Counted from the stretch's first letter, positions 1 to 7,619 are shown. The stretch: 26,074 nt of DNA from CAYVVD01 sp964454975 (GCA_964454975.1 CAYVVD010000031.1:1-26074); one strand, 5' to 3'. Notes: generated from the sequence alone by a model not told the origin. Translations and numbers: made by a program.

Positions 1-1062
1 CAATGATAAATTATTCTCCAATACCGGGTCTTCCATACCTTCATTAATATTGGATACAGTAGCTGTAATCTCGTTATTGCCGGAAGTAAGCATGAGATCA
101 GGCATTTCGATTTCAACATATTCGAAAGGCCCTAATTCACCTTCCCATGTCATGCTAACCTGATTATCACCGGCTTTGCAAGTTAAATCGAATGTTGTGA
201 TGATTTCAGAACCCTTGTTCCTTACTGCACAAACAGGAATTATCCCAGGGGAGCAAGAGTAGAATGGTGTATTAACTCTGTATGTTTCTGCATCATATTC
301 GTCAGGAGTGGGATTATTCAGAAAATCAATACATTGCTGTATAAACTGGGAAGATGCTATAGTATGCCCCATACCTTGAATCAATTGCCTGTAAACAATA
401 CCATTTTTTTCAAATAACTGTTGCTCTATTTCATAGTCCGAATTGACATACACTACATCGTTTGAGCCATGAGAAATGGCAATTGGAATTTTGGGCCCGT
501 TTTCATATTTATAATTAAGGCTTGAAACCGGATTATTCTGTGCATCGAGAACCCCTTGAACAGCAGGTGTGTTGAGTAGCAATCCGGCGAATTTATCCGG
601 ATTATCCAGACCGTATTTCAAGGCGCTCCTGCCACCAAGTGAAAAGCCCTGTAGGAAAATTTTCTCGTTATTTAGTGAATAGTTCTGGTTAACATATTCG
701 ATGGTTGCATTAATTATTTCTTCATCTCCGGCAGGAGAATAAAAATCCCTCAGTTGGTCATTTCCTCCATCCGGGCAGGCAAAAATTGTATTTTCAATTA
801 AATTGTTCCAACCAATAGATTGAATCAATGCATTACGGTAGTTATTACTATTGTCCCCCAGGCCATGAAGACACACAAACAGTTCATAATTATTCTGAGG
901 GTCATAATCGGTTGGGACATAAAATGATACTGTACGCATTTCACCATTAAAATCAATTGATTCGTTGAAACTGCCTACCTGTTGGGCATTTGTGGAATTT
1001 GAGATTAAGATTAAAAGGATTGAAAATACAAATACTTTAATAATTGCGTAGTAACTGCTCAT
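1..1062 (-). CDS. Secreted alpha/beta-hydrolase esterase (feruloyl-esterase/PHB-depolymerase-like), 3' end cut by window
   Basis: The reading frame is open from an ATG at 1062 to base 1 without a stop, giving 354 residues of an incomplete protein. Residues 1-26 form a Sec signal peptide (hydrophobic 8-20, ending NAQ), so it is exported. The hydrolase fold follows: oxyanion region LHGLGDN (65-71), nucleophile elbow GFSLGG with Ser141, likely acid Asp202 in HGSNDVVY and His233 in QGMGHT. This matches LpqC/feruloyl-esterase-type esterases; the substrate cannot be told. Residues about 275-354 look like a CARDB/Ig-like domain that continues off the window, and a C-terminal sorting domain could lie beyond. 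AGAGG sits just upstream of the ATG. The leader coincides with one copy of a 43-bp direct repeat. Confidence 0.85.
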   Translation of the reverse strand, partial: MSSYYAIIKVFVFSILLILISNSTNAQQVGSFNESIDFNGEMRTVSFYVPTDYDPQNNYELFVCLHGLGDNSNNYRNALIQSIGWNNLIENTIFACPDGGNDQLRDFYSPAGDEEIINATIEYVNQNYSLNNEKIFLQGFSLGGRSALKYGLDNPDKFAGLLLNTPAVQGVLDAQNNPVSSLNYKYENGPKIPIAISHGSNDVVYVNSDYEIEQQLFEKNGIVYRQLIQGMGHTIASSQFIQQCIDFLNNPTPDEYDAETYRVNTPFYSCSPGIIPVCAVRNKGSEIITTFDLTCKAGDNQVSMTWEGELGPFEYVEIEMPDLMLTSGNNEITATVSNINEGMEDPVLENNLSL

Positions 1063-1068
1063 AATTAC

Positions 1069-1111
1069 CTCTTTGATAGATAAAATAATATCATAAATGA
1101 CACATTTGAAT
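1069..1111. repeat. 43-bp perfect direct repeat, copy 1
   Basis: These bases are identical to 3029-3071. Weaker similarity continues to the shared GTTACATT at about 1120-1127 and 3079-3086. This copy forms the leader, and perhaps the promoter, of the esterase gene on the minus strand; the two copies lie 1960 bp apart in the same orientation. Confidence 0.95.
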
Positions 1112-1208
1112 ATAATTAGGTTACATTCTTATTCAATGATTCCCTTCAATATTTAATTTAAATAAAATATTAGAACTAAGTTTTTTTATATTTCTCCAAA
1201 GAAGCGAA

Positions 1209-1331
1209 GCTGTCTCAAAAGCTTAATTTTGCGTAGGACTAATGAAGAACAAAGTAAAGGATCCAGTATTCATCTGCCTCCTGGATTCCTGAATTTGATA
1301 TTCACTATTCCTAATTAGCTTATGAGACAGC
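1209..1331. mobile_element. 123-bp MITE-like element or IS remnant with inverted ends
   Basis: The left end GCTGTCTCAAAAGCT (1209-1223) and the right end AGCTTATGAGACAGC (1317-1331) are inverted repeats with 14 of 15 positions matching. With one gap the match extends inwards through TAATT. GCTGTCTCA-type termini are common on bacterial insertion sequences, from my knowledge of such ends. No transposase frame fits inside. An internal imperfect hairpin pairs 1258-1266 with 1281-1290. It lies between the esterase and the barrel gene. No target-site duplication is obvious. Confidence 0.55.
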
Positions 1332-1350
1332 CCCACTTCCTCATTAAACA

Positions 1351-1881
1351 TCATTCAAAAAAATAGAAAACTCCAACAGACGCAAGGCTGCTATAATAGA
1401 AACCAGAGTAAGCATCAACGCCAAAACGCAACATTACTGATTTATAAGTGAACCCAACACCTATAGAAGTTATTACTCCAATCTTGCCGCCATTGTCTTT
1501 GTCCTCAATTCCAGTTATGACTCCCGCGCTTACATCAACACCAGACTTGAAACCGTTAATTAAATTAGAAAATCCAAGATATTTTATCCCACCCAAAATC
1601 CCTATATTGATATTAGGGAAATTGGTATCGTCCATTTTAAAAGCAAGTCTTGAGTGTAGAAATGGTTGTATTCCGTCTTTGAGATGAATCTCATAACGGC
1701 CGATATGAAGTTCGATATATTTCGAATCACTCGAATCAGTATAACTAGGGAATGTATAAGCAGCGCCCCAAAACGCTGAATGTGAGTTGTTTCCAGCCCC
1801 TTCGTGCTCATCGGAATCTTCCGCCATACATTGAGCATTATAGCTCAACATGATTACTATTGAGAAGAATATTAGCCTCAT
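1351..1881 (-). CDS. Small outer-membrane beta-barrel-like protein, unknown function
   Basis: This 176-residue protein starts with a Sec signal peptide (hydrophobic 3-13, probable cleavage near CMA-E at about 20). A short acidic/His linker follows, then alternating Gly- and aromatic-rich strands typical of an 8-strand barrel (IGILGGIKYLGF, IGVITSIGVGFTYK, VMLRFGVDAYSGFYY). It ends in VFYFFE, close to the aromatic C-terminus of many barrels. I do not recognise a specific family. It lies 53 bp downstream of the lipoprotein gene in the same direction, so the two are probably co-transcribed, and both are inside the segment bounded by the 43-bp direct repeats. Confidence 0.7.
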   Translation of the reverse strand: MRLIFFSIVIMLSYNAQCMAEDSDEHEGAGNNSHSAFWGAAYTFPSYTDSSDSKYIELHIGRYEIHLKDGIQPFLHSRLAFKMDDTNFPNINIGILGGIKYLGFSNLINGFKSGVDVSAGVITGIEDKDNGGKIGVITSIGVGFTYKSVMLRFGVDAYSGFYYSSLASVGVFYFFE

Positions 1882-1934
1882 ATTAAATCCTAAAAAATCA
1901 GTAAAAATGGGTTCTATTTAAATATTATTTGTAT

Positions 1935-2774
1935 TCAAAACGGAGCGATTTCAACGCCCAAAGCTTGTAAACCTGTAAACACAGAGGCTGCAACAGCTGC
2001 CCCCAACCATCCAGCATTTGCGTACCCGACTGCCGCGCCATAACTATCCGCATAAGCTAACCTTGCAAGTTCAGTCAAGGATTTCCAAAAGAGTTGAATC
2101 TGCATCCCTTTGTTGTTCTTGCCACTAAAATGGAAAACAGAGCCCCCGCAACCCCAATCGTAATTCCAGAGACTATTTTCATCGTTGAATTCATAAAGCC
2201 AATATCCCGCTGAATGCCTCGCTACAGAGCCAAGTATTAGAAGTGTTGTTCTTTCATTTTCAGAAATCGCTTCACTTTCCAAAACTTCAGCTTCCCATAG
2301 AACTATATTAGAAACTAATAATTCATACTGGGAAGTGTCAACAAGTAATGCAACCAAATCGTCTGAAAAGTTGACAGCTTCTTCACCTTCAAAAACTTCA
2401 GCAAGTAAATCTTCATAGTCAAAAACGTATGCATCACCAATAAAACTGACAACTTGTTGTTGTAAATCAGCTTCGCATGGTGTAGGTGTATAATATCCTA
2501 TCTCGCAGATAGATTGCGCCATTACCTGGGAAAACTTTGATGAAAATTCAGTAGAATCGCAAACTTCGTATAAACTGTCACGACGCTCTATAAATGCGTC
2601 TAAAATTAAGTTGTGAACTATTCCAACCGAATCGTAGGGATTAGAGGAGTTTTGAAGGTTACTTCCGGCATTATTCTCTCCTTCCTTCATGTAAATACTA
2701 TCGCTCGACTGCTCTTGGCAGGAACTGAATGCGAACGCTAAAATCAGAGCAAACAAGCTCAGCGCCGAAGTCAT
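1935..2774 (-). CDS. Lipoprotein of unknown function, possibly phase-variable start
   Basis: From the ATG at 2774 this is a 279-residue protein with lipobox FSSC (Cys19). Acidic, low-complexity sequence follows, then a C-terminal region with Gly/Ala-rich stretches (GAAVGYANAGWLGAAVAASVFTG) recalling a peptide or bacteriocin-like tail; no family is recognised. This start leaves the signal peptide without any positive charge. An ATG at 2832, across a 12-G tract, would add 19 residues starting MNTKNQVKRE and restore the basic n-region. It is out of frame by one base as sequenced (58 bases between the starts). With 11 or 14 G it would be in frame; with 12 it stops at TAG just after the tract. So the gene may be phase-variable, or the tract length is a sequencing error. 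Confidence 0.7.
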   Translation of the reverse strand: MTSALSLFALILAFAFSSCQEQSSDSIYMKEGENNAGSNLQNSSNPYDSVGIVHNLILDAFIERRDSLYEVCDSTEFSSKFSQVMAQSICEIGYYTPTPCEADLQQQVVSFIGDAYVFDYEDLLAEVFEGEEAVNFSDDLVALLVDTSQYELLVSNIVLWEAEVLESEAISENERTTLLILGSVARHSAGYWLYEFNDENSLWNYDWGCGGSVFHFSGKNNKGMQIQLFWKSLTELARLAYADSYGAAVGYANAGWLGAAVAASVFTGLQALGVEIAPF

Positions 2775-2788
2775 GGAATAGCTATTGC

Positions 2789-2800
2789 GGGGGGGGGGGG
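2789..2800. repeat. Homopolymer of 12 G (poly-C on coding strand) at a lipoprotein start
   Basis: Twelve consecutive G lie 14 bases upstream of the ATG at 2774 and inside the frame opened by the ATG at 2832. Tracts of this length are prone to slipped-strand mispairing, and also to read errors. Confidence 0.95.
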
Positions 2801-2832
2801 ATTTCCCTCTTCACCTGATTTTTGGTGTTCAT

Positions 2833-3153
2833 TTAAGACTCTAGAAAAAGTTATTAATATTACTATTAAGGGCAATAATAGATAATAATTAATTTTCCAA
2901 TTTCCTAATTAATATTTTTTCATCGTGTCTTTTTTTTAAATATGAATAAATATGCCTTGCACAAATATCTCACATACCCAAATATTGTAGTAAATCATTG
3001 AGCCGTACTTTAAGAAGTTCTCAAAATACTCTTTGATAGATAAAATAATATCATAAATGACACATTTGAATTAAATAAGTTACATTAAAAACAATTAATT
3101 GATTCTGAATTACAATTGTTATAGTTTGGAGTAAGATTCAGAAAAGGTGATTT
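2833..3153. other. AT-rich intergenic region between divergent lipoprotein and nifU-like genes
   Basis: About 320 bp without a gene. It holds the second 43-bp direct repeat (3029-3071). It also holds a possible nifU promoter, TTGATT at 3099-3104 and TATAGT at 3120-3125 with a short 15-bp spacer; the promoter is only suggestive. AAAGGTG ahead of 3154 is the nifU ribosome binding site. Nothing else is recognised. Confidence 0.5.
3029..3071. repeat. 43-bp perfect direct repeat, copy 2
   Basis: Identical to 1069-1111 and in the same orientation. On the minus strand it lies 197 nt upstream of the upstream lipoprotein start (2832); on the plus strand it ends 82 bp before the nifU-like ATG. The flanks to the left of both copies are unrelated. 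Confidence 0.95.
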
Positions 3154-3396
3154 ATGGCAGTAGTTACAGATTTATACGATAGTGTCCAGAAGATAATCGA
3201 GAAGGATATCAGGCCTTTCATCGAAGCAGACGGCGGGATAATCCGCCTTAAATCGGTAGAAAACGGAATTGTTTATGTAGAGCTTATGGGCGCTTGTGCA
3301 GGCTGCCCGGGAGCCGCAATGACTCTTAAAGGCGGTGTTGAAAAAATCCTGCAGATGAAACTGCCGCAGATTAAGGCAGTAGAATTGGCGATTTAA
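3154..3396 (+). CDS. NifU C-terminal-domain (Nfu-type) Fe-S cluster scaffold protein
   Basis: This 80-residue protein is a stand-alone NifU C-terminal domain, which assembles or carries a [4Fe-4S] cluster in the cytoplasm and passes it to apo-enzymes. The family signature is complete: IRPFIEADGGIIRL near residues 20-32 and the CxxC ligand pair Cys48/Cys51 in GACAGCPGA. Length is normal for this minimal form. AAAGGTG lies 6 bases before the ATG. Its stop overlaps the end of the convergent lipoprotein gene by 4 bp, so transcripts from the two strands may meet here. No other Fe-S assembly gene is in the window. Confidence 0.93.
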   Translation: MAVVTDLYDSVQKIIEKDIRPFIEADGGIIRLKSVENGIVYVELMGACAGCPGAAMTLKGGVEKILQMKLPQIKAVELAI

Positions 3397-3845
3397 TTGC
3401 GAACGCCGTCGTCATAGTTTACAATATACCAGTTCTCGTTAATCTTGAGAGTTGTGAAGCTGAGGTTCCGCAGGTATTCAAGTTCTACATTTATTTCAAG
3501 GCTGTTGTTGTTCAAGGTGTCTGCCCTTATTCTGGTTACCGGTTTCCTGGATATTAACCTTTTCAACCTATCAATCTCATCGTACATCTCAACCTGCTCT
3601 ATCGCCAGGTAGTGCTGACCGTTTGGCTGAGCAAGCAGGCCGGTAGCGGCGGGAGTGTTGTTGCTGTCCAGTTCGGTTTTAAACAAAAGCACAGCGCCGA
3701 GTGGGTTATTCTGGCTGTACTCGATTACTTCTTTCCTTGGTGGTTCGCCAATTTCGAACATCCTGCACGAACTCAGTGTGGATAAAATAACAAAAAACAG
3801 CAGGTATTGCTGTTTTCTTAATGCTATTTCAACCGGTTTATTCAT
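3393..3845 (-). CDS. Small lipoprotein, unknown function
   Basis: 150 residues with a basic n-region, a hydrophobic stretch (15-24) and lipobox LSSC with Cys27, so it should be anchored as a lipoprotein. The rest is a compact alpha/beta domain ending ENWYIVNYDD, which resembles DUF4878/NTF2-like lipoprotein domains in which a Trp-Tyr strand closes the sheet; that assignment is tentative. It is the last gene of a three-gene reverse operon. Its ATG overlaps the stop of the upstream hydrolase by 8 bp, which implies translational coupling. Confidence 0.7.
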   Translation of the reverse strand: MNKPVEIALRKQQYLLFFVILSTLSSCRMFEIGEPPRKEVIEYSQNNPLGAVLLFKTELDSNNTPAATGLLAQPNGQHYLAIEQVEMYDEIDRLKRLISRKPVTRIRADTLNNNSLEINVELEYLRNLSFTTLKINENWYIVNYDDGVRN

Positions 3846-4668
3846 TCAGGCCATAAAATGAAATGGTTTTTTTAATTGCACTTTTTAATTGCACACCGGC
3901 TTCTATAAACGGATGAGCCGTGTTAAAAGTATGATTAGTCAGTGGAATTTTATAAAATACCACATCCCCCTGATAAGATTCTTTCAGCTCTTCCGCCTCC
4001 CTTATTTTCACTGTCATGTCCTGTTCACCATGAACAATTAAAACAGGTTTGCTTACTGCCGATATTGCATAAAGAGGGTCGAAACGCTCCCGGTTGTCCT
4101 GCTTATCCTTTTCATATGCCCAATTCAGGTGCATCTTTTGCCCTGTGCTGCTTTCTTTGAAACTCATATAACCATTTTTCTTCCAATGCTCTTTTTGGCG
4201 GAATGTTTGCCTGTCCATTGTCGAGACAGTTGACCAGAGAGCAAGTTTATCAAAGCAGTTTCTTTCCTTTTCTGTAATTAGAGAAATTGCGCCGCCGAGC
4301 GAGTGCCCTAATGTGTAAATCCTGCCATTCCATTTGTGACTATCAATAAGAATATCAAGCTTATCAAGCAGCAACTTGAAATCATTCAGCTGCTGTGAAA
4401 TAGTATTCCCGGCAAATTTATCAACGTCGTAAAGCATTTTGTCAGCATCGACGATACCGTTGAGGGAGAAATCAAATTTAAGTGTAATAGCGCCTGCCTG
4501 TGCAAGCCTTTCCGAAACATAAGGAAAGAAACCCCACTTGCGGAATGCCTTAAAGCCGTGAATAATCAAAACTAAAGGGGCTTTATGCCCTTTTTCCTGA
4601 TAATGTATATCTAAATTTATTTTTTCCTTTATATCGTTTTCGATGGAATATGTTTTCAACAAATCCAT
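3838..4668 (-). CDS. Alpha/beta-hydrolase (serine esterase/peptidase-like), cytoplasmic
   Basis: 276 residues from the ATG at 4668, which lies one base after the stop of the upstream gene. A TTG at 4686 would add six residues and is less likely. The fold signals are complete: oxyanion motif IHGF (36-39), nucleophile elbow GHSLGG with Ser123, acid Asp217 in VHGEQDMTV and His246 in LTNHTF. There is no signal peptide, so it is predicted cytoplasmic. The family includes esterases, thioesterases and small dienelactone-hydrolase-like proteins, and the substrate is unknown. Coupling to a SPOR protein and a lipoprotein suggests only shared expression. Confidence 0.88.
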   Translation of the reverse strand: MDLLKTYSIENDIKEKINLDIHYQEKGHKAPLVLIIHGFKAFRKWGFFPYVSERLAQAGAITLKFDFSLNGIVDADKMLYDVDKFAGNTISQQLNDFKLLLDKLDILIDSHKWNGRIYTLGHSLGGAISLITEKERNCFDKLALWSTVSTMDRQTFRQKEHWKKNGYMSFKESSTGQKMHLNWAYEKDKQDNRERFDPLYAISAVSKPVLIVHGEQDMTVKIREAEELKESYQGDVVFYKIPLTNHTFNTAHPFIEAGVQLKSAIKKTISFYGLNE

Positions 4669-4669
4669 T

Positions 4670-5569
4670 TTACTTTTCGAAAACAATGGGGTCGCAGTTA
4701 CACTGCTGTTTTACGATAAGCTTTGCTGCCTCGGCTGATTCTTTAGAGGAATAATTTCCGATTACAACCGCATACATTGTTTCACCACGTACATTTTTCT
4801 CAAGAACTTCAGTCCTCATGCGCTGTTGAAGAAACTTGCGCATTTCTTCCTCGGCAAATTGTTTGTTTGAGAAAACGCTTACCTGCAAGCCGTAAACACC
4901 GCTATTATTGGAATCGGAAAAGTCGCGGACATTATCAGCTTCAGGCTCTTCTTCCTTTGGCTCAGGTTCATCTGCCACTTGCTCAACTTTTGTATAAAGG
5001 CTTTCTTCCTCAAGTCCTGTTGTATTTGCAATTATTTTTTTTTCTTCCGGATCTTTCAATTTCAGTACAGGCTGCATTTTCTCTTTCATTGCAGGGTTGC
5101 TCTCGCTTACAGGAGACTTAACTGTAAATGTCTTATTCATCGAATTCTTATTCCTGTTAATTCCAATCGAAGAGCGGACGACGTCGTTGGCAGGTGCTAC
5201 AAACTCACTCGTCGGGTATTTATTACGGAATGTCTCCAATTCACTTTGCGCGCGCTCAATATCGCCTATTATAGCATAAAACTGAACAATACGCCAGTAC
5301 GCGTCATCAGCCCATTCGCTTTGAGGAAAGTTTTCCACAATGCGTTCATATATGCTCACGGCGCGATAAGCATCTTCAATAACTACTCCATGCAAAAGCA
5401 TAATACCAGGATCTTCGGGATAAGCTGCAAGCAAATCCGGCAAGTGAGTCTTAACTTCAGTTACTTTACCTTCGGCAACCATCTTCAGGTATTCATGCAC
5501 CTTTTGGGACTGGCCAAGGGCTGAAAAACAAATAATAAAAGCGAAGAAAACTGTGGCGTACAGTTTCAT
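4670..5569 (-). CDS. Exported TPR-like protein with C-terminal SPOR domain
   Basis: About 299 residues from the ATG at 5569, which has GGGGGG four bases upstream; in-frame ATG at 5572 and TTG at 5581 are alternatives. A signal peptide (MKLYATVFFAFIICFSALGQ) sends it to the periplasm. Residues about 20-125 carry TPR-like helices of the YfiO/tol-pal type (SEWADDAYWRIVQFYAIIGD). An acidic, low-complexity linker follows. The last 75 residues form a SPOR domain (YGLQVSVFSNKQFAEEEM ... YAVVIGNYSS), which binds denuded glycan at division septa. It probably works in peptidoglycan or cell division and leads the hydrolase-lipoprotein operon. A 9-A run lies in the coding strand at 5035-5043. Confidence 0.85.
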   Translation of the reverse strand: MKLYATVFFAFIICFSALGQSQKVHEYLKMVAEGKVTEVKTHLPDLLAAYPEDPGIMLLHGVVIEDAYRAVSIYERIVENFPQSEWADDAYWRIVQFYAIIGDIERAQSELETFRNKYPTSEFVAPANDVVRSSIGINRNKNSMNKTFTVKSPVSESNPAMKEKMQPVLKLKDPEEKKIIANTTGLEEESLYTKVEQVADEPEPKEEEPEADNVRDFSDSNNSGVYGLQVSVFSNKQFAEEEMRKFLQQRMRTEVLEKNVRGETMYAVVIGNYSSKESAEAAKLIVKQQCNCDPIVFEK

Positions 5570-5739
5570 CATTCCCCCCAAATAAAATAGAATAACCCCT
5601 CTAATTTATTGAAAATTTTCGGCAATAGGAAATTTGGTGTGTTGAATTGATAATACCGGCAAAACTTCCTTCTTCACCCCTCCCAAATTCCTTTACTTTT
5701 TGTAACTTGCCCCGGCATTAATCACATTATTCCATTCTT

Positions 5740-6828
5740 ATGAATTTACTTGTGGCGGCTGGCGGAACCGGGGGGCATCTATTCCCTGCTATGGCTGTTG
5801 TTGAGCAACTGGAAGAGAAGCTCGGAAACGATTTCAAAGTTACCTTTGTGGGCTCCGGTGAACGTATTGAATCAAGGAAAGTACCCGAAAGCGGCTACGA
5901 GTTCCACCCGATGAACATAAACGGATTCCAGGGCTTTTCGCTAAAATCATTAAAACTGCCCTTCCAGGTTTACAGCTCTTACAAGCTATGCAGGCGGCTT
6001 ATCAAAAGAAACCAGATTGATGCTGTTCTCTGCGCCGGCGCTTATATCAGCTATCCTCCGGGCTTGGCAGGATTTTATGCTAAAAAGCCTCTCTTCCTCA
6101 TGGAATCAAATGTCAACCCGGGCAAAACAATTAGGATGCTCTCAGATAAAGCAAGTATCATCTTCACCTCATTCGAGGAAAGCAGGAATTTCTTCCCCGC
6201 TTTCTTGCATGACCGTATTAAACTGCGCGGCAATCCGGTACGGAAAAGCATCATGAATTTGCCGGGAAAAACAGAAGCGCTAAAATATTTCGGATTTGAT
6301 GATAACAAGCCGGTCGTTCTTGCTGTAGGGGGCAGCCTGGGTGCACGCTCGATTAACAATGCAATCGAAAATATTATTCCTTACCTTTCGGAAAACAATA
6401 TCAATCTAATCTGGCAAACAGGTAGGGATTATCAGGCTCCCAAAAATTTACCCGGTAACGTGTGGTGCAATACATTTATTAACGATATGAACATGACATT
6501 TGCGGCTGCCAGCCTCGCTTTGTCCCGCTCAGGAGCCACAACAGTTGCCGAGCTGTGTGTTTCCGGACTTCCTTCCATACTCGTACCATATCCCTCAGCC
6601 TCAAATAATGAGCAGGAGGAAAATGCAAAAATTTTACAATCTGAAGGCGCTGCAGTAATAATAAAGGACATTAAACTCGAACATCTTTTAAAGAAAATTT
6701 TATCCGAATTAATAGTTAACAAAGAAAAGTTAAGTTCTATGTCGATTGCAGCAAAAGGACTTGCAAAACCCGATGCTGCCGGCTCAATTGCAGACGATAT
6801 TGTCTCTTTTATAAAAACCAATAATTAG
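5740..6828 (+). CDS. murG: MurG-like UDP-GlcNAc:lipid-I N-acetylglucosaminyltransferase
   Basis: 362 residues, the normal MurG length. MurG adds GlcNAc to lipid I on the inner face of the membrane to make lipid II. The two-domain GT-B fold is marked by GGTGGHLFPA at residues 8-17, GNPVR and GGSLGAR near 187-201, and SRSGATTVAELCVSGLPSILVP in the donor-site half. Two hallmark sites are altered: the usual HEQN reads MESN (121-124) and YVSGP reads YISYP (102-106). It stands alone, not in a division/cell-wall cluster. It could be the sole MurG of a diverged lineage or a paralogue acting on another lipid-linked acceptor. No clear Shine-Dalgarno site is seen. Confidence 0.82.
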   Translation: MNLLVAAGGTGGHLFPAMAVVEQLEEKLGNDFKVTFVGSGERIESRKVPESGYEFHPMNINGFQGFSLKSLKLPFQVYSSYKLCRRLIKRNQIDAVLCAGAYISYPPGLAGFYAKKPLFLMESNVNPGKTIRMLSDKASIIFTSFEESRNFFPAFLHDRIKLRGNPVRKSIMNLPGKTEALKYFGFDDNKPVVLAVGGSLGARSINNAIENIIPYLSENNINLIWQTGRDYQAPKNLPGNVWCNTFINDMNMTFAAASLALSRSGATTVAELCVSGLPSILVPYPSASNNEQEENAKILQSEGAAVIIKDIKLEHLLKKILSELIVNKEKLSSMSIAAKGLAKPDAAGSIADDIVSFIKTNN

Positions 6829-6936
6829 TCACACCTAAAATATTTTCATAGCTATTACAATAAAATGACAAATTATTCATCATAACATCTAATACATCAC
6901 GTTCAATAAATTATTATTAATTAAATAGGTGTTTTA

Positions 6937-7386
6937 ATGCGTAACAGAAAGAATAAAGCAGCTGCAAGCTTATCGGCAATTGCAGCAGGAACAATGCTCT
7001 TCGGCTCGCTCAGCCTGGATGCAGCAGAATTAAATGAACTTTTTGCCTACAATGACCTCGGAACAGCAGGCAAAGTCCGCACAGAACTTATTGCCAAAAA
7101 CACGGATGCAAATACATTCCGCCTCGGACTTGATGCAAAGATGATGGAAGGTAGTTGTGGCGAAGGTAAATGTGGTGAAGGAAGCTGCGGCGAAGGCGAG
7201 GAGGGTGAAGAAGAGGAAGAAGTAAAATCTGAAGAGCACAAGTGCGGTGAAGGCGCTTGTGGTGAAGAAGGCGAAGAACACTCTGAAGGGGAAGAGGAAG
7301 AAGAAGGGGAAGAAAGCGAAGCTAAGTCAGAAGAGCAGAAATGCGGTGAAAACAAGTGCGGCGAAGGCGCTTGCGGAGCTGAATAA
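6937..7386 (+). CDS. HvfA/bufferin-like RiPP precursor with EGxCG repeats
   Basis: 149 residues. Residues 1-30 form a Sec-type signal peptide (basic start, hydrophobic 8-24, likely cut near LDA-AE), unusual for most RiPP leaders but typical of HvfA and bufferin precursors. A 40-residue spacer follows. The tail has eight Cys, every one followed by Gly, in three groups with five-residue spacing: Cys74/79/84, Cys103/108 and Cys136/141/146, in units such as EGSCG, EGKCG and EGACG. Long Glu-rich linkers separate the groups. In the known families the MNIO enzyme modifies these Cys, giving copper-binding oxazolone/thioamide or thiooxazole groups. The matching enzymes follow at 7620 and 8443, after a terminator. 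The ribosome binding site is a modest AGGTG. Confidence 0.85.
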   Translation: MRNRKNKAAASLSAIAAGTMLFGSLSLDAAELNELFAYNDLGTAGKVRTELIAKNTDANTFRLGLDAKMMEGSCGEGKCGEGSCGEGEEGEEEEEVKSEEHKCGEGACGEEGEEHSEGEEEEEGEESEAKSEEQKCGENKCGEGACGAE

Positions 7387-7403
7387 AATTCAAACTCCTT
7401 TTT

Positions 7404-7456
7404 CCGGGAAAGGTATGGCATGTATCTTAGCATTACGATTCACCCGGCTTTCCCGG
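7404..7456 (+). other. Stem-loop with perfect 9-bp arms after the precursor gene
   Basis: CCGGGAAAG at 7404-7412 and CTTTCCCGG at 7448-7456 are exact complements separated by 35 bases. It begins 18 bp after the precursor stop and has no U-run, so it is more likely an mRNA 3'-end stabiliser or processing site than a terminator. Confidence 0.6.
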
Positions 7457-7490
7457 TAGGTGAAAATTTTGCCGAAAGGCTAATATAGAT

Positions 7491-7523
7491 AAGGGCTGCC
7501 AAGTTTATTAGCAGTCCTTTTTT
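7491..7523 (+). terminator. Rho-independent terminator between precursor and MNIO genes
   Basis: AAGGGCTGC (7491-7499) pairs with GCAGTCCTT (7511-7519) through one G-U wobble, with an 11-base loop and a T-run at the end (7518-7523). It should end most precursor transcripts and let some read-through, or a separate promoter in 7524-7619, supply the enzymes. Confidence 0.8.
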
Positions 7524-7619
7524 ATTATCAGACATTTCAGGTGTGCTACAGGATTTAACATAAAAAATAAACAGCAAGCCTGTTGGTCTATTAATTATCT
7601 CTAATAAACGACCTAAAAT

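Noticed and set aside
4979..5524. 181-residue plus-strand frame inside the SPOR gene
   Set aside because: The reverse strand holds a clear signal peptide, TPR-like region and SPOR domain; this frame is rich in Cys/Phe runs typical of an antisense shadow.
7047..7433. Long antisense frame across the Cys-rich precursor
   Set aside because: It is a shadow of the Glu-rich repeat: the complement of GAA/GAG codons reads as Ser/Pro. No start context or family features.
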